Shown here piece by piece: positions 25,157 through 36,661 of a stretch of 64,000 nucleotides of DNA. The DNA is taken from contig NZ_JAPHOV010000001.1 of assembly GCF_026191185.1 (NCBI RefSeq), positions 546,001 to 610,000 on the forward strand, in the 5' to 3' direction. A program made the translations under genes and the position numbers. Below the pieces are notes generated by a model that was not told where the DNA came from, searched no databases, and saw only the letters and a program-made list of their open reading frames with translations. The stretch is from Legionella sp. PATHC032. Lineage in GTDB: Bacteria > Pseudomonadota > Gammaproteobacteria > Legionellales > Legionellaceae. Position 1 is the first letter of the stretch; every line of letters begins with the position of its first letter.

Positions 25157-26296
25157 TCAGTTATTCATGATTTTTGTACCTTGGCTTACCAAGGCCAAAC
25201 TGTCAATATATAATTGACTTAAATCAATTCCATTGATGTTAAGCTGAGTTACTTCTTCCCAATGCCCTTCTTCATAAGCGATTACCAAAGACAATAGATT
25301 TCCCAAAGGTCCTGATTTATATGCCAGAGCATTTTTTATCTCCTCAGCCAGGGTGATTTGTTCTATCAATGCTGGCATGGGCTTGTTTAATAAACAGTCT
25401 AATATGGATAATAATCCTGCAGTATAAGCACTTTGACTGAAAATATTCGAACTTGTTTTAGCGAGTTCTTCTGCCATATGGGCTCTGATTAAACCTGATT
25501 CCAATATTTCTATGGGTTTATCAGAGATATTTTTCATGGAAAACAACATGACCCATTTTTTCAGGTTAATGATGCCAAGCCTTGCAACGGCTTGATCGAT
25601 CGATTCTATGCTTGGTCCGCTAGAAAATCCAACTGAATTGACTAGTTTTAGAAGTTGATAGCTTAGTAATGGATCGGCTTGGATAATATGAGTGATCGCA
25701 TTTAAATCGCAATCTTCTTTTTGTAATTCCTCGATGAGTTGAAGTACATTTAATTTGTTTGCCGCTATTTCTGTGCCTTCCTCTGTAATGCAGTTAAGCA
25801 GGAAATCACCACAGTAATAATCCATGGTCATAGCCTTACATTTTTCAAAATTAACATGTTGATTTAGATCATAAGCAATGATTTTACGATTTTTTGCCTT
25901 ACTGTATTGTACTACTTTGGTTACATCCGATTGACTCATTAACTGCTCAGTCAGTCCTATGTATTCGGCAAAATTTAGCCAAGCCAATTGTTGAGGGGTA
26001 TTAATTAACAAGGCAATAGAAAATAGAGAATCTTGTAGTTCCGTTAGTGAATAAACAGATTCGATTTCATCTGCAGATAATTTTAAAATAATGGGGTTAT
26101 TGATTGGTGTTTCAAATTGCTCAAGCAATTTTTTTAGGGAAAAAGGAACAAATAAAGGTAATTGGGTGTCTGTGTGGTAAATCAGATCATAAAGTTGTCT
26201 TGTTAATTCTTCATTAAGCATTGCATTGCGGCAGGATAATATTTCAAAGGCGACACATTTTAATTGTTGATTATATATTGGTCTTTTGGCGATCAT
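25157..26296 (-). CDS. Degenerate EAL plus HDOD signalling protein (YuxH-like)
   Basis: 379 residues. The first about 180 residues are an EAL-type phosphodiesterase fold opened by RPIYNQQLKCVAFEILSC, but the E-A-L motif is replaced by FEIL and the later metal-binding residues (the usual KxD and DDFG) are not evident, so c-di-GMP hydrolysis is unlikely. Residues about 190-370 form an HDOD domain (DPLLSYQLLKLVNS, then AVARLGIINLKKWVML). This architecture occurs in regulatory proteins that bind partner proteins rather than act enzymatically. RBS AAGGAAG is 7 nt upstream. It lies divergent from sdhC. Confidence 0.8.
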   Translation of the reverse strand: MIAKRPIYNQQLKCVAFEILSCRNAMLNEELTRQLYDLIYHTDTQLPLFVPFSLKKLLEQFETPINNPIILKLSADEIESVYSLTELQDSLFSIALLINTPQQLAWLNFAEYIGLTEQLMSQSDVTKVVQYSKAKNRKIIAYDLNQHVNFEKCKAMTMDYYCGDFLLNCITEEGTEIAANKLNVLQLIEELQKEDCDLNAITHIIQADPLLSYQLLKLVNSVGFSSGPSIESIDQAVARLGIINLKKWVMLFSMKNISDKPIEILESGLIRAHMAEELAKTSSNIFSQSAYTAGLLSILDCLLNKPMPALIEQITLAEEIKNALAYKSGPLGNLLSLVIAYEEGHWEEVTQLNINGIDLSQLYIDSLALVSQGTKIMNN

Positions 26297-26617
26297 GAAG
26301 ACTTCCTTTTGCTCACATTATGTAATCATAGTACGGGTTTTTGTAATTGGCCAATGGACTATTCATTTTCCTTATAAACTGAACTTTGCGTGATAAAAAC
26401 AGAGTGCTATACTTCCCATGCATGAATTGAAATTTAGTAATTCTAAATAGTTTTTAAGGCCCAATTTTTTTATTTTTCAAAGCCATTTGTTGCGCAGTAT
26501 ACTTAATGAATTATGTTTCTCAAGAAGTCTAAAGGGTGAATGTGAAATAATTGAATGGGATTCAATATTTAGAAGAAAATATATTGATGACATTTTCTTA
26601 TGAGGAAGAAATTAATA
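26297..26617. other. 321-bp intergenic region upstream of sdhC
   Basis: Divergent region. Holds the candidate promoter at 26386-26413 and nothing else I can recognise. Confidence 0.5.
26386..26413 (+). promoter_or_regulatory. Candidate promoter of the sdh operon
   Basis: TTGCGT (26386-26391) and TATACT (26408-26413) with 16-bp spacing; the -10 sits in GCTATACTT, resembling the RpoS-preferred CTATACTT. It would give a 5' leader of about 200 nt. Confidence 0.35.
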
Positions 26618-26992
26618 GTGAACAAGAAAAGACCGATCAATCTTGATTTAAGCAGTCTGAAATTTCCGCCTATGGCTATCGCATCTATATTACATAGGAT
26701 TTCAGGAGTTCTGATATTTTTATTATTTCCTTTCGTATTATTGATTCTGGGTTGTTCCCTGCAATCAGAGGAATCTTTTGTACAGACTAAAACAATGTTA
26801 GCCAATCCCTTCTATAAACTTATGTTATGGGCTTTTGGCGCCTCTATGATTTATCATGTAATAGCAGGTATAAGACATCTGATAATGGATATGGGATTTG
26901 GTGAGAGTCTTCGTGCTGGTCGTATGTCGGCTGTTTCAATTATAATTCTAGCAGTTATTTTGGCAATTTTTCTAGGAATCTGGATATGGTAA
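26618..26992 (+). CDS. sdhC: Succinate dehydrogenase cytochrome b556 subunit
   Basis: 124 residues, membrane anchor of complex II. Family motif RPINLDLSSLKFP at the N-terminus, IASILHRISGVLIF (helix 1, conserved His-Arg), and the heme-ligand His in AGIRHLIMD. I prefer GTG 26618 (MNKKRPINLDL, AGGAAG 9 nt upstream), which matches the E. coli N-terminus, over ATG 26600, which lacks an RBS. Overlaps sdhD by 7 bp. Confidence 0.92.
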   Translation: MNKKRPINLDLSSLKFPPMAIASILHRISGVLIFLLFPFVLLILGCSLQSEESFVQTKTMLANPFYKLMLWAFGASMIYHVIAGIRHLIMDMGFGESLRAGRMSAVSIIILAVILAIFLGIWIW

Positions 26993-27333
26993 ACAATGTC
27001 ACCAGTTTAACAGGAAATGGGTTAAAGGATTGGTTAATTCAACGAGTTACCGCTGTCTATTTTGCAGCGTATTTAATTTTTTTATTTGGATTTATATTGG
27101 CAAATCCTGATTTAAGTTTTTCTCAATGGCATCTTTTGTTTGCCAATAAGGTATTTCAAATTGCAACAACAATTGGATTGACGGCTTTGACATTGCATGC
27201 CTGGATAGGTATTTGGACAGTAACTACAGATTATATGAAATGTACTGTTATACGTTTATCAGTACAGTTATTGGTTGTTTTATGGCTCCTTGCTCAATTT
27301 ATCTGGGGCCTTATGATCATTTGGGGACAATAG
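26986..27333 (+). CDS. sdhD: Succinate dehydrogenase membrane anchor subunit
   Basis: 115 residues with three transmembrane helices. SdhD-like: [17 protein letters not shown] (helix 1, Arg near quinone site) and [15 protein letters not shown] (heme-ligand His). Overlaps sdhC by 7 bp and ends 1 bp before sdhA. Confidence 0.9.
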   Translation: MVNNVTSLTGNGLKDWLIQRVTAVYFAAYLIFLFGFILANPDLSFSQWHLLFANKVFQIATTIGLTALTLHAWIGIWTVTTDYMKCTVIRLSVQLLVVLWLLAQFIWGLMIIWGQ

Positions 27334-27334
27334 C

Positions 27335-29104
27335 ATGACAGTGGCACGTAACAGATTTGATGCGGTAATTATAGGAGCTGGTGGTGCAGGAATGCGTGCT
27401 GCACTCCAGATGACAAATTCTGGTTTAAAAGTAGCTTTGTTATCAAAAGTATTTCCAACCCGCTCACATACTGTGTCGGCTCAAGGCGGTATTACAGCTG
27501 CTTTGGGAAATGCTGATGAAGACGATTGGCGCTGGCACATGTATGATACCGTGAAAGGTGCTGATTACATTGGTGATCAGGATTGTATAGAGTATTTGTG
27601 TAAAACTGGGCCTGAAGCAGTTTATGAACTGGAGCATATGGGGCTACCTTTTTCACGAATGGATAATGGAAAAATTTATCAACGTCAATTTGGTGGCCAG
27701 TCAAAACATTTCGGCGGAGAACAAGCAGCCCGTACTTGTGCTGCGGCAGATAGAACAGGGCATGCTTTGCTGCACACCCTTTATCAACAGAATTTAAAAG
27801 CTAAAACTCACGTATTTAGTGAATGGTATGCTCTCGATCTGGTAAAAAACTCGCAAGGAAGGATTGCAGGTGTTACTGCAATGTGTATGGAGACAGGCGA
27901 GATTGTATTTTTTCAAACTCGAGTTTGTATTTTGGCGACTGGGGGAGCCGGTAGAATTTTTCAATCTACAACGAATGCTTTTATCAATACTGGCGATGGC
28001 TTTGGAATGGCACTAAGAGCTGGTATACCTCTTCAAGACATGGAAATGTGGCAATTTCATCCAACTGGCATAGCGGGTGCTGGTGTTTTGGTTACGGAGG
28101 GTTGCCGAGGTGAAGGTGGTTATTTAATAAACAAAGATGGTGAACGCTTTATGGAGCGTTATGCTCCCAGAGTAAAAGACCTTGCTTCCCGGGATGTGGT
28201 CGCTCGCGCCATGGCTTTGGAAATTCGGGCCGGGAAGGGATTTGATCCAAAAGGCGTCGATCATGTTAAATTAAAGCTTGATCATCTAGGCGCTGATTTG
28301 ATCATGTCTCGCTTGCCTGGTATTCGCGAGTTATCAATGAAGTTTGCCGGTGTGGATCCAATTGTTGAGCCGATTCCGGTTGTTCCAACTTGCCACTACA
28401 GTATGGGAGGAATACCCACCAACATGCATGGTCAGGTTATAACTAAAACTGATGGCAAAGAGCATGTGGTGGAGGGATTGTATGCGGTAGGAGAATGTGC
28501 CTGCGTTTCAGTGCATGGCGCCAATCGATTAGGCGGTAATTCCTTATTGGATTTGGTTGTGTTTGGTCGTGCAGCCGGGATACATGTTGAAGAATTATGG
28601 CAATCAAATCAATTGCCTGATATGTCTTATGTGAGTGAAGACGATGTAACTGCTTCCCTGGTTCGTTACGAGCGTTGGGAAAATTCAAAGGATGGTGAAA
28701 GCCATGCGGTAATACGAGATGAAATGCAAAGAGTAATGCAGGAAGATTTTGGAGTATTCCGTACAGGTGAGGTAATGGCTTCAGGATTGAAACGTTTACA
28801 AGCCCTGCGCGATCGATTAGCACATGCTAAACTTGATGATAAAAGTCAAATTTTTAATACAGAACGCGTTGAAGCTATGGAATTGGATAATTTAATGGCA
28901 ACTGCCTATGCAACGGCTTTATCTGCAATTGCGCGAACTGAAAGCAGAGGAGCGCACAGCAGGGAGGATTATCCAAAACGAGATGATGCAAACTGGATTA
29001 AGCACACATTGTATTTTGAGGAAGGTGAGGTGATAGATTATCGTCCGGTTAATACCTCACCCAAGTATGTCGAGCCTTTTGAGCCGAAAGAACGCGTTTA
29101 CTAA
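27335..29104 (+). CDS. sdhA: Succinate dehydrogenase flavoprotein subunit
   Basis: 589 residues, FAD-linked catalytic subunit of complex II oxidising succinate to fumarate. FAD dinucleotide motif [15 protein letters not shown] (residues 9-23), covalent-FAD His in [12 protein letters not shown], and catalytic Arg/His regions ([28 protein letters not shown]). C-terminus ends with the usual PKERVY-type tail. Translated immediately after sdhD (1 bp gap). Confidence 0.97.
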   Translation: MTVARNRFDAVIIGAGGAGMRAALQMTNSGLKVALLSKVFPTRSHTVSAQGGITAALGNADEDDWRWHMYDTVKGADYIGDQDCIEYLCKTGPEAVYELEHMGLPFSRMDNGKIYQRQFGGQSKHFGGEQAARTCAAADRTGHALLHTLYQQNLKAKTHVFSEWYALDLVKNSQGRIAGVTAMCMETGEIVFFQTRVCILATGGAGRIFQSTTNAFINTGDGFGMALRAGIPLQDMEMWQFHPTGIAGAGVLVTEGCRGEGGYLINKDGERFMERYAPRVKDLASRDVVARAMALEIRAGKGFDPKGVDHVKLKLDHLGADLIMSRLPGIRELSMKFAGVDPIVEPIPVVPTCHYSMGGIPTNMHGQVITKTDGKEHVVEGLYAVGECACVSVHGANRLGGNSLLDLVVFGRAAGIHVEELWQSNQLPDMSYVSEDDVTASLVRYERWENSKDGESHAVIRDEMQRVMQEDFGVFRTGEVMASGLKRLQALRDRLAHAKLDDKSQIFNTERVEAMELDNLMATAYATALSAIARTESRGAHSREDYPKRDDANWIKHTLYFEEGEVIDYRPVNTSPKYVEPFEPKERVY

Positions 29105-29116
29105 TGAGGATATTTT

Positions 29117-29839
29117 ATGGCTGATAGTAGAAATTTAATCCTGTCGATTTATCGCTATAATCCTGAGGTGGATGCCAAACCTTACATGAAAGATTATGAG
29201 ATAGAAATTCCGGCTAAAAGTGATCCCATGTTACTTACTTTGCTTGAGCGCTTGAAAGCTGAGCAAGACCCTTCTATTACTTACAGGCGGTCATGTCGAG
29301 AAGGAGTATGTGGCTCTGACGGTATGAATATCAATGGGACTAATGGATTAGCTTGCATTACACATATTTCACAATTAAAAACAGATAAAATTGTCATACG
29401 TCCTTTACCAGGTTTTCCAGTAATTCGTGATTTGGCAGTTGATATGACACAATTTTATCAACAATACGAACGCATTGAGCCTTATTTACAGAATGATGAA
29501 GTAGCGCCTGCTCGAGAGAGGTTACAATCTCCTGAAGAACGGGCACAATTGGATGGCTTGTATGAGTGCATTTTATGCGCTTGTTGTACCAGTTCATGTC
29601 CTTCTTACTGGTGGAATCCTGATAAATTTGTAGGCCCTGCTGGACTTTTACAAGCTAGGCGTTTTTTAGCAGACAGTCGTGATAAAGCAACGCAACATCG
29701 TTTGGATTTATTGCAAGATCCTTTCAGTGTATTTCGTTGTCGTACTATTATGAATTGCACGAATGTATGCCCGAAGGGACTCAATCCAACACAAGCGATT
29801 GCAAAAATTCGCACGCAAATGTTGACGCAGGAAACTTAA
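29117..29839 (+). CDS. sdhB: Succinate dehydrogenase iron-sulfur subunit
   Basis: 240 residues. A 2Fe-2S N-terminal domain (SCREGVCGSDGMNING, plus C downstream) and a C-terminal 4Fe-4S/3Fe-4S domain (ECILCACCTSSCPSYWW, later CRTIMNCTNVCPKGLNP). It passes electrons from FAD to quinone. 12 bp after sdhA. Confidence 0.97.
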   Translation: MADSRNLILSIYRYNPEVDAKPYMKDYEIEIPAKSDPMLLTLLERLKAEQDPSITYRRSCREGVCGSDGMNINGTNGLACITHISQLKTDKIVIRPLPGFPVIRDLAVDMTQFYQQYERIEPYLQNDEVAPARERLQSPEERAQLDGLYECILCACCTSSCPSYWWNPDKFVGPAGLLQARRFLADSRDKATQHRLDLLQDPFSVFRCRTIMNCTNVCPKGLNPTQAIAKIRTQMLTQET

Positions 29840-29896
29840 TAAATCAGTCCTTGTTACTCAGAAAATTTCTGAGTGAACCCTTTGGAGAGAATGATA

Positions 29897-32707
29897 ATGA
29901 GCAGTTCAGATCTGCAAAAAGAATGGGCTTCTTCCTATTTGTCTGGAGGAAGTATGGCTTATGTTGATAGTCTTTATGAGGATTACCTCGCAGACCCTGA
30001 TTCAGTGTCAGAGGATTGGAGAGCGGTATTTAGCGCCTTACCTAAAGTAAATAGTGCTACCAAAGAAGTATCTCATAGAGACATTCGCGATTATTTTTTG
30101 CAGCATGCTGATAAGAAGCTTAATAAAATAATTCAAATTGCAGATAGTCAGCAGTACCAGGTTGCCAGTCTGATTAATGATTTTAGATCATTAGGACATC
30201 TTGCCGCAAAGCTAGACCCATTGGAAATGACGGAGCGTATGCCAGTACCACGCCTGGAGCTGGCTTATCATAATCTTGCCGATGTTGATGTGAATCGTAC
30301 TTTTTTTGCTGGAACCAGTTTTAATGGACCAGAGATGACTTTGGGGGAAATATACAACGCCCTTCGCGAGACATACTGTCGCAGTATAGGCATAGAATAT
30401 ATGCATATCTCTGATACTGAAGTCACTGAATGGTTACAAAACAAAATGGAATCAGTACGCGGATGCCCTGAATTCAGTACACAGGAAAAACTGAATATTC
30501 TTAAAGACTTGATAGCAGCAGATGGTTTGGAGCGCTATCTCGGAACACGATATGTTGGTCAAAAGCGATTTTCTCTTGAGGGGGGAGATTCTTTAATTCC
30601 AATGATGAAAGAACTCATTAGAAGATCGGGTATAAACAATGTGAAAGAGCTTGTCATTGGAATGGCACATAGAGGGCGCCTAAATGTATTGGTGAATGTC
30701 CTCGGTAAAGAGCCAGGACTATTATTTCAAGAATTTGAAGGAAAAATTAAATACGAACGAACTGGTGATGTGAAATATCATCTGGGTTTTTCCTCTGACA
30801 TAAAAACAGAATCAGGCGCGATTGTACACTTGGCTTTGGCATTTAACCCTTCACACTTGGAAATTATTGGGCCAGTAGTTGAAGGATCTGTACGTTCACG
30901 TTTGGGAAGACGCAACGATTTGGCTAAAAAGGATAAAGTAGTTCCCATTGTCATTCATGGCGATGCCGCTTTTGCAGGTCAGGGTGTGGTTATGGAAACC
31001 TTTAACTTCTCACAGGCACGTGGATATTGTACTGGTGGAACAATTCACATTGTTATCAACAATCAGATAGGATTTACAACGAGCAATCCTTTGGATGCCC
31101 GTTCAACTCTCTATTGTACAGATGTTGCCAAAATGGTTCAGGCACCAGTCATTCATGTCAATGGAGATGATCCTGAGGCAGTAGTTTTCGCTACCCAAGT
31201 TGCTTTTGATTTCCGAATGAAGTTTAAGCGAGACATAGTAATTGACCTGGTCTGTTACAGACGTCATGGCCACAATGAAGCGGATGAACCTTCAGTGACT
31301 CAGCCGAAGATGTATAAAAAAATCAAATCCATGCCTACATTACGTGAAAAATATGGCGAACAATTGGTCAGTGCTAATTTATTAACCAAATCAGAATTAG
31401 ACAAGTTGGTTGATTCCTACCGAGAAGCATTAGATAAAGGCAAGGCGGTTGTCGATTTGGTGCATGAAGATTATGAAGGAAAGCAATCTTTAGATTGGAC
31501 TCCTTATATGAATGCCAAGTGGACTGATAAAGTTGATACAACCATCAGCAAGGAAGAATTGGAAAAAATTGCATCCCAATTAAACAAATTGCCTGAAGGA
31601 ATGAAACTGCATCCCGTTGTGGAGCGTTTGTTGGCTGAACGAAATAAAATGACCGCTGGTGAAATCCCTATGAATTGGGGCTATGCCGAGATCATGGCTT
31701 ATGCCAGTTTGTTACATGAAGGCTACGGAGTAAGAATTTCTGGACAAGATAGTGGTCGAGGAACTTTTGCCCATAGACATGCTGCGCTTCATGATATTGA
31801 AACAGGCGATACTTTTATTCCTTTGGAACATATATCAACCAATCCCAAACGCTATTTTACTGTAATAGATTCAGTGCTTTCCGAAGAAGCAGTATTAGCT
31901 TTCGAATATGGCTTTGCTTCGTCTGAGCCATCTTTCCTGGTTATTTGGGAAGCTCAATTTGGTGATTTTGCAAATGGAGCACAAGTTGTTATTGATCAAT
32001 TTATAAGTTCCGGTGAGCAAAAGTGGGGACGGCTATGCGGGTTGGTGATGCTTTTACCCCATGGCTACGAAGGTCAAGGCCCTGAGCACTCTTCTGCGCG
32101 ATTGGAGCGTTATATGCAGCTTTGTGCACAGCACAATATTCAAGTATGTACCCCAACCACTCCAGCACAAATATTTCATTTGTTAAGAAGACAAGTGATT
32201 CGTAATTTCAGAAAGCCTTTAATTGTCATGACTCCCAAAAGTCTTTTACGACATAAATTGGCTGTTTCACCTTTGGAAGCTTTGTTTAAAGGAAAATTTC
32301 ACACAGTGATTCCGGAAATTGATGCCTTGGACGCACAAAAAGTAACAAAAGTGGTGTTATGTTGTGGTAAGGTTTATTATGATTTATTGCAAATGCGTCG
32401 CGATAAAAACTTAAACCACGTAGCGATTGTGCGTATAGAGCAATTGTATCCATTTCCCAAAAAAGCATTAATGGCTGAATTGGAGAAATATCAACAGGCT
32501 AATGAAGTAGTCTGGTGTCAGGAAGAGCCACAAAACCAAGGAGTCTGGTTCTCTTCTCAGCATAATATACGTGATTGCTTGCGTTCTGACCAAACCTTGC
32601 ACTATGCTGGCAGAGAGTTTGCTGCTGCGCCTGCAGTGGGTAGTCCCGGCTTGCATGCAGAGCAACAAGTTGCTTTGGTTGAGCAAGCATTACTTGGTAA
32701 AAAATAA
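29897..32707 (+). CDS. sucA: 2-oxoglutarate dehydrogenase E1 component
   Basis: 936 residues, thiamine-diphosphate E1 that decarboxylates 2-oxoglutarate. Markers: [16 protein letters not shown], the ThDP-binding [14 protein letters not shown] and the [13 protein letters not shown] block of the second half. ATG 29897 ([10 protein letters not shown]) has GGAG 9 nt upstream; two upstream in-frame codons are poorer. 57 bp after sdhB, so the sdh and suc genes form one cluster. Confidence 0.97.
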   Translation: MSSSDLQKEWASSYLSGGSMAYVDSLYEDYLADPDSVSEDWRAVFSALPKVNSATKEVSHRDIRDYFLQHADKKLNKIIQIADSQQYQVASLINDFRSLGHLAAKLDPLEMTERMPVPRLELAYHNLADVDVNRTFFAGTSFNGPEMTLGEIYNALRETYCRSIGIEYMHISDTEVTEWLQNKMESVRGCPEFSTQEKLNILKDLIAADGLERYLGTRYVGQKRFSLEGGDSLIPMMKELIRRSGINNVKELVIGMAHRGRLNVLVNVLGKEPGLLFQEFEGKIKYERTGDVKYHLGFSSDIKTESGAIVHLALAFNPSHLEIIGPVVEGSVRSRLGRRNDLAKKDKVVPIVIHGDAAFAGQGVVMETFNFSQARGYCTGGTIHIVINNQIGFTTSNPLDARSTLYCTDVAKMVQAPVIHVNGDDPEAVVFATQVAFDFRMKFKRDIVIDLVCYRRHGHNEADEPSVTQPKMYKKIKSMPTLREKYGEQLVSANLLTKSELDKLVDSYREALDKGKAVVDLVHEDYEGKQSLDWTPYMNAKWTDKVDTTISKEELEKIASQLNKLPEGMKLHPVVERLLAERNKMTAGEIPMNWGYAEIMAYASLLHEGYGVRISGQDSGRGTFAHRHAALHDIETGDTFIPLEHISTNPKRYFTVIDSVLSEEAVLAFEYGFASSEPSFLVIWEAQFGDFANGAQVVIDQFISSGEQKWGRLCGLVMLLPHGYEGQGPEHSSARLERYMQLCAQHNIQVCTPTTPAQIFHLLRRQVIRNFRKPLIVMTPKSLLRHKLAVSPLEALFKGKFHTVIPEIDALDAQKVTKVVLCCGKVYYDLLQMRRDKNLNHVAIVRIEQLYPFPKKALMAELEKYQQANEVVWCQEEPQNQGVWFSSQHNIRDCLRSDQTLHYAGREFAAAPAVGSPGLHAEQQVALVEQALLGKK

Positions 32708-32742
32708 ATCTAAACAATATAATATTAAGAGAAGGTATAACC

Positions 32743-33969
32743 ATGTCTATTGAAGTCAAAGTACCTGTTCTACCCGAGTCAGTAGCTGATGCAACAGTGG
32801 CTGCGTGGCATAAGAAAGTGGGTGATAAAGTATCTCGCGATGAGAACCTAGTTGATCTGGAAACAGATAAAGTTGTGCTTGAAGTTCCATCACCTGTGGA
32901 TGGGGTATTATCTGACATTATGTTTAATACCGGAGATACGGTTGGTTCAGGAGATTTACTAGCAAAAATTTCTCAAGGTGTTTCCGCAGAACCTCAAAAA
33001 ACTGAAAAGGAAGAGAAATCTGCTAAAAAAGAAGAAATGGAAGTTTCTGAAAGAGAATCAATTTCAAAAGAGGATAAGTCAACCAGTCCAGTAGTAAGAC
33101 GCATGATGGCTGAAAATGATTTGAAAGCTGGGCAGATTCAAGGTACTGGTAAAGATGGTAGGATAACCAAAGAAGATGTTTTATCTTATATAGAATCTAA
33201 TAGAGAAAAAGCAAACCAAACCGCTGAAGTTCAAAAAGAACCTTCTATGAGAGCACTTTCTGTTGGCGGCAGGGAAGAAAAACGTGTTCCTATGACGAGA
33301 CTAAGAGCCAAGATTGCGGAGCGTTTATTACAAGCACAACACAATGCTGCCATGTTAACCACTTTTAACGAAGTGAATTTGAAGGCAGTTATGGACATGC
33401 GTTCTCAGTATAAGGATAGTTTTGAAAAAAAACATGGTGTAAAACTTGGATTTATGTCTTTTTTCACAAAAGCAGTAGTAGAGTCGCTGAAACGATTCCC
33501 GGCTGTGAATGCTTCCATTGATGGGCAAGATATTGTTTATCATGGTTTTTATGATATAGGAATTGCTGTTTCTACTGAAAGAGGTTTAGTTGTTCCGGTA
33601 ATTAGAGACGCTGATCAATTAAGCATGGCAGAAATTGAATTAGCCATTAATGATGCTGCATCAAAAGCCAGAACCGGTAAGCTGTCTATGGAAGAGATGC
33701 AAGGGGGAACATTTACCATAACTAACGGCGGAGTATTCGGTTCATTATTAGCTACTCCCATTATCAACCCACCGCAAACAGGTATCTTAGGGATGCATAA
33801 AATTGAGGAAAGACCTATTGTAGAGAAAGGACAAATAGTAATCCGTCCTATGATGTATGTTGCTTTGTCCTATGATCATCGTTTAATTGATGGAAAAGAT
33901 TCTGTACAATTTTTAGTGAGTGTTAAAGAGTTGTTGGAAGATCCATCCCGACTTTTACTTAATGTTTAA
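32743..33969 (+). CDS. sucB: 2-oxoglutarate dehydrogenase E2 component (dihydrolipoyl succinyltransferase)
   Basis: 408 residues. The lipoyl domain carries the target Lys in [12 protein letters not shown] (about residue 43), then a charged linker, a peripheral-subunit-binding segment ([16 protein letters not shown]) and the catalytic domain ending in [16 protein letters not shown] with the active-site His and Asp. RBS AGAAGG precedes the ATG. Partner of sucA; the E3 (lpd) gene is not adjacent. Confidence 0.97.
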   Translation: MSIEVKVPVLPESVADATVAAWHKKVGDKVSRDENLVDLETDKVVLEVPSPVDGVLSDIMFNTGDTVGSGDLLAKISQGVSAEPQKTEKEEKSAKKEEMEVSERESISKEDKSTSPVVRRMMAENDLKAGQIQGTGKDGRITKEDVLSYIESNREKANQTAEVQKEPSMRALSVGGREEKRVPMTRLRAKIAERLLQAQHNAAMLTTFNEVNLKAVMDMRSQYKDSFEKKHGVKLGFMSFFTKAVVESLKRFPAVNASIDGQDIVYHGFYDIGIAVSTERGLVVPVIRDADQLSMAEIELAINDAASKARTGKLSMEEMQGGTFTITNGGVFGSLLATPIINPPQTGILGMHKIEERPIVEKGQIVIRPMMYVALSYDHRLIDGKDSVQFLVSVKELLEDPSRLLLNV

Positions 33970-33987
33970 TGAGTCATGTTTAACTGC

Positions 33988-34017
33988 AAGGCCCGTCTTG
34001 ACGGGTCTTGCTTTTTT
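33988..34017 (+). terminator. Intrinsic terminator between sucB and sucC
   Basis: AAGGCCCGTC (33988-33997) pairs with GACGGGTCTT (34000-34009), about ten base pairs with one G-T, followed by TGC and six T (34012-34017). It lies 15 nt before the sucC start codon, so sucCD likely gets reduced read-through or its own promoter. Confidence 0.75.
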
Positions 34018-34031
34018 AAAAGGTAATTAGA

Positions 34032-35192
34032 ATGAATTTACATGAATATCAAGCCAAGCAATTATTCGCGAGCTATGATTTACCAGTTCCTCGTGGTGAG
34101 GTTGCTTATAATGTTGAGGATGCCTTGCTCGTTGCTTCTCAATTATCAACCTCTCGATGGGTTGTGAAAGCGCAAGTCCATGCCGGTGGTAGAGGTAAAG
34201 CAGGTGGAGTGAAGCTGGTTTCTAGCAAGGATGAATTGGCTGCAGTTGCGAAATCCATGTTAGGTACACGTCTGGTTACCTATCAAACTGATGCCAGAGG
34301 CCAACCGGTTAATGCTATTTTGGTTGAAGAAACTTGTGAAATAGACAGAGAATTATACCTTGGTGCTGTTGTTGATAGAGCCACCAGACGGGTTGTTATT
34401 ATGGCCTCTACAGAAGGTGGTGTGGAAATTGAAAAAGTTGCCCATGAAACGCCCGAAAAAATTTTCAAGGTGGTTGTTGATCCATTAGTTGGTGTTATGC
34501 CTTTTCAATGCCGTGAAACAGGTTTTAAACTTGGATTAAAAGATGATCAAATCAAACAATTCACTCATTTAATGATGGGCTTAGGGAAAATGTTTGTTGA
34601 GTGTGATTTAAGTCTATTAGAGATAAATCCTCTTGTGGTAACAAAATCTGGGCAACTGATTTGTCTGGATGGAAAAATTAATATCGATGGAAATGCTTTA
34701 TTTCGACAACCTAAACTGAAAAATATGCGGGATGTTTCTCAGGAAGATGATCGAGAAAACCGAGCCAGTGATTGGGAACTTAATTATATCCCCTTGGATG
34801 GGACAATAGGTTGTATGGTAAATGGTGCTGGTTTGGCTATGGCCACTATGGACGTGATAAAACTACATGGCGGTGAGCCGGCTAATTTCCTGGATGTTGG
34901 GGGTGGCGCCACAAAAGAAAGAGTAAGTGAAGCCTTAAAGATTATTGTGTCAGATGAAAAAGTTAAAGGAATCCTGGTTAATATTTTTGGTGGAATTGTT
35001 CGTTGTGACCTTATTGCTGATGGAATTCTTGCTGCTGTAAAAGAAGTGGATGTGAAAATTCCTGTGGTTGTCAGACTGGAAGGTAATAATGCTCAGTTAG
35101 GTGCTGACATATTGAATAAAAGCAATTTGAATGTGATTGCTGCAACGAGTTTGACTGACGCGGCCAAGAAAATTGTAGCAGCAGTTTCCTAA
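34032..35192 (+). CDS. sucC: Succinyl-CoA synthetase beta subunit (ADP-forming)
   Basis: 386 residues, ATP-grasp fold. The N-terminus [12 protein letters not shown] and the nucleotide-binding [18 protein letters not shown] are typical; the CoA-ligase part contains [17 protein letters not shown] near the end. RBS AAAAGG 10 nt upstream. Pairs with sucD, 80 bp downstream. Confidence 0.97.
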   Translation: MNLHEYQAKQLFASYDLPVPRGEVAYNVEDALLVASQLSTSRWVVKAQVHAGGRGKAGGVKLVSSKDELAAVAKSMLGTRLVTYQTDARGQPVNAILVEETCEIDRELYLGAVVDRATRRVVIMASTEGGVEIEKVAHETPEKIFKVVVDPLVGVMPFQCRETGFKLGLKDDQIKQFTHLMMGLGKMFVECDLSLLEINPLVVTKSGQLICLDGKINIDGNALFRQPKLKNMRDVSQEDDRENRASDWELNYIPLDGTIGCMVNGAGLAMATMDVIKLHGGEPANFLDVGGGATKERVSEALKIIVSDEKVKGILVNIFGGIVRCDLIADGILAAVKEVDVKIPVVVRLEGNNAQLGADILNKSNLNVIAATSLTDAAKKIVAAVS

Positions 35193-35271
35193 TAAAGAAT
35201 AAATTAATTTTGGCATTATTGGTAAAGGCGGTTTTTTAAAGCAGATATGCCATTAAATTACGAGGTTAACA

Positions 35272-36147
35272 ATGAGTGTATTAGTTGATAAACATACAAA
35301 AGTACTATGTCAGGGCTTTACTGGAAAACAAGGTACTTATCATACAGAGCAAGCACTGGCTTATGGAACCAAGATGGTGGGGGGAGTTACTCCAGGCAAA
35401 GGTGGCCAAATGCATTTAGGATTGCCAGTATTTAATACCATGCGTGAAGCCGTCGAGGAAACCAAGGCAGATGCCAGTGTGATCTATGTTCCTGCACCAT
35501 TTTGCAAAGATTCAATTATTGAAGCAGCAGAAGCAGGTATTAAACTGATTGTTTGTATTACAGAGGGTGTGCCTGTATTGGATATGTTGCAAGTAAAAGT
35601 ATATATAGAAAACAATACACAGGCTCGATTAATTGGGCCTAATTGCCCGGGAATAATTACACCCGGTGAATGCAAGATAGGCATTATGCCAGGTTACATT
35701 CATTTACCTGGAAAAGTTGGAATCGTTTCACGTTCAGGAACTTTAACTTACGAAGCAGTAAAACAAACTACTGATAAAGGGTTTGGTCAAAGTACCTGCA
35801 TAGGTATCGGTGGAGATCCAATTCCAGGAACCAGCTTTATTGATGCTTTGTCTTTATTTGAAAAAGATCCTAAAACAGAAGCTATTATCATGGTAGGAGA
35901 AATTGGTGGTTCAGCAGAGGAAGAGGCAGCTGAATACATTAAGTCTCATGTAAAAAAACCTGTAGTATCCTACATTGCTGGAGTCACAGCACCTGCTGGA
36001 AAACGTATGGGACATGCTGGAGCAATTATCTCTGGCGGGAAGGGGACCGCAGCAGAAAAATATGCTGCTCTGGAAGCGGCAGGTGTGAAAACAGTTCGAT
36101 CTCCTGCTGACTTGGGAGATGCAATAGCTGAGGTAACTGGTTGGTAA
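35272..36147 (+). CDS. sucD: Succinyl-CoA synthetase alpha subunit
   Basis: 291 residues. CoA-binding Rossmann domain ([15 protein letters not shown], then GGVTPGKGG) and the phospho-His active site in [13 protein letters not shown]. Makes ATP/GTP while cleaving succinyl-CoA. ACGAGGTT precedes the ATG. Confidence 0.97.
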   Translation: MSVLVDKHTKVLCQGFTGKQGTYHTEQALAYGTKMVGGVTPGKGGQMHLGLPVFNTMREAVEETKADASVIYVPAPFCKDSIIEAAEAGIKLIVCITEGVPVLDMLQVKVYIENNTQARLIGPNCPGIITPGECKIGIMPGYIHLPGKVGIVSRSGTLTYEAVKQTTDKGFGQSTCIGIGGDPIPGTSFIDALSLFEKDPKTEAIIMVGEIGGSAEEEAAEYIKSHVKKPVVSYIAGVTAPAGKRMGHAGAIISGGKGTAAEKYAALEAAGVKTVRSPADLGDAIAEVTGW

Positions 36148-36234
36148 GAAAATATTTTTTTCTCTTGCTTAAAAGCTTTTTCATTATAAAAATATACACT
36201 GATTAAAATAAATTGGTGATTTTTCCTCGATTCA

Positions 36235-36266
36235 TGTTGGTGCTGTGCGTTAAGCGCAGCCCAACA
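36235..36266. repeat. Long imperfect hairpin
   Basis: TGTTGG (36235-36240) pairs with CCAACA (36261-36266), and GCTGTGC (36242-36248) with GCGCAGC (36254-36260), loop GTTAA, single-base bulge at 36241. Thirteen base pairs with one G-T. No U tract on either side, so not a standard terminator; GC-rich compared with the surroundings. Confidence 0.6.
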
Positions 36267-36428
36267 GCTATCATGATAATATTGTCATTTGGTTGAATAA
36301 GATTAAATCTTTTGCATAACCTGTCTCTTGTATTTTAATTAGAGCATGGCAAACGTTTTTGTGGTGCTCGTTTATTGCATGTAAACTATGCTCCTCAAAA
36401 CATTTGTACCTTGCCTTAAAACTAAATC

Positions 36429-36548
36429 AAGACTTACGCCCCCTTACTTTCTTTGTTAAAAAATTGTTTTAATTCAGTGATTAAGTTCAACTAACCCCCT
36501 TCATTAAAAGCATTTTTTGCCTTAACCGAGGGATTTTTCCTAAGTCCA
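36429..36548. repeat. MITE-like repeat, copy 1
   Basis: About 120 bp, similar along most of its length to 39048-39168 (shared blocks such as AATTCAGT, CATTAAAA-CATTTTTTGCC). The right end TTTTTCCTAAGTCC is near-complementary to the left end GACTTACG of the other copy. The left end of this copy is more degenerate. Confidence 0.65.
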
Positions 36549-36661
36549 GAAAATAATCAGCTTATGCAAGAAGTCGATTGAAAATTTTAACTGCAAAATT
36601 TGTCGCAAATTATAAATTTTAGAGAGTATAATTATGTATATTTTTTTAGTGAAGGTTTGCT

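Larger units (their letters stand above)
36148..36661. other. 514-bp intergenic region between sucD and pdxH
   Basis: Holds a long hairpin at 36235-36266 and the first copy of the MITE-like repeat at 36429-36548. No ORF seems real. Confidence 0.5.
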
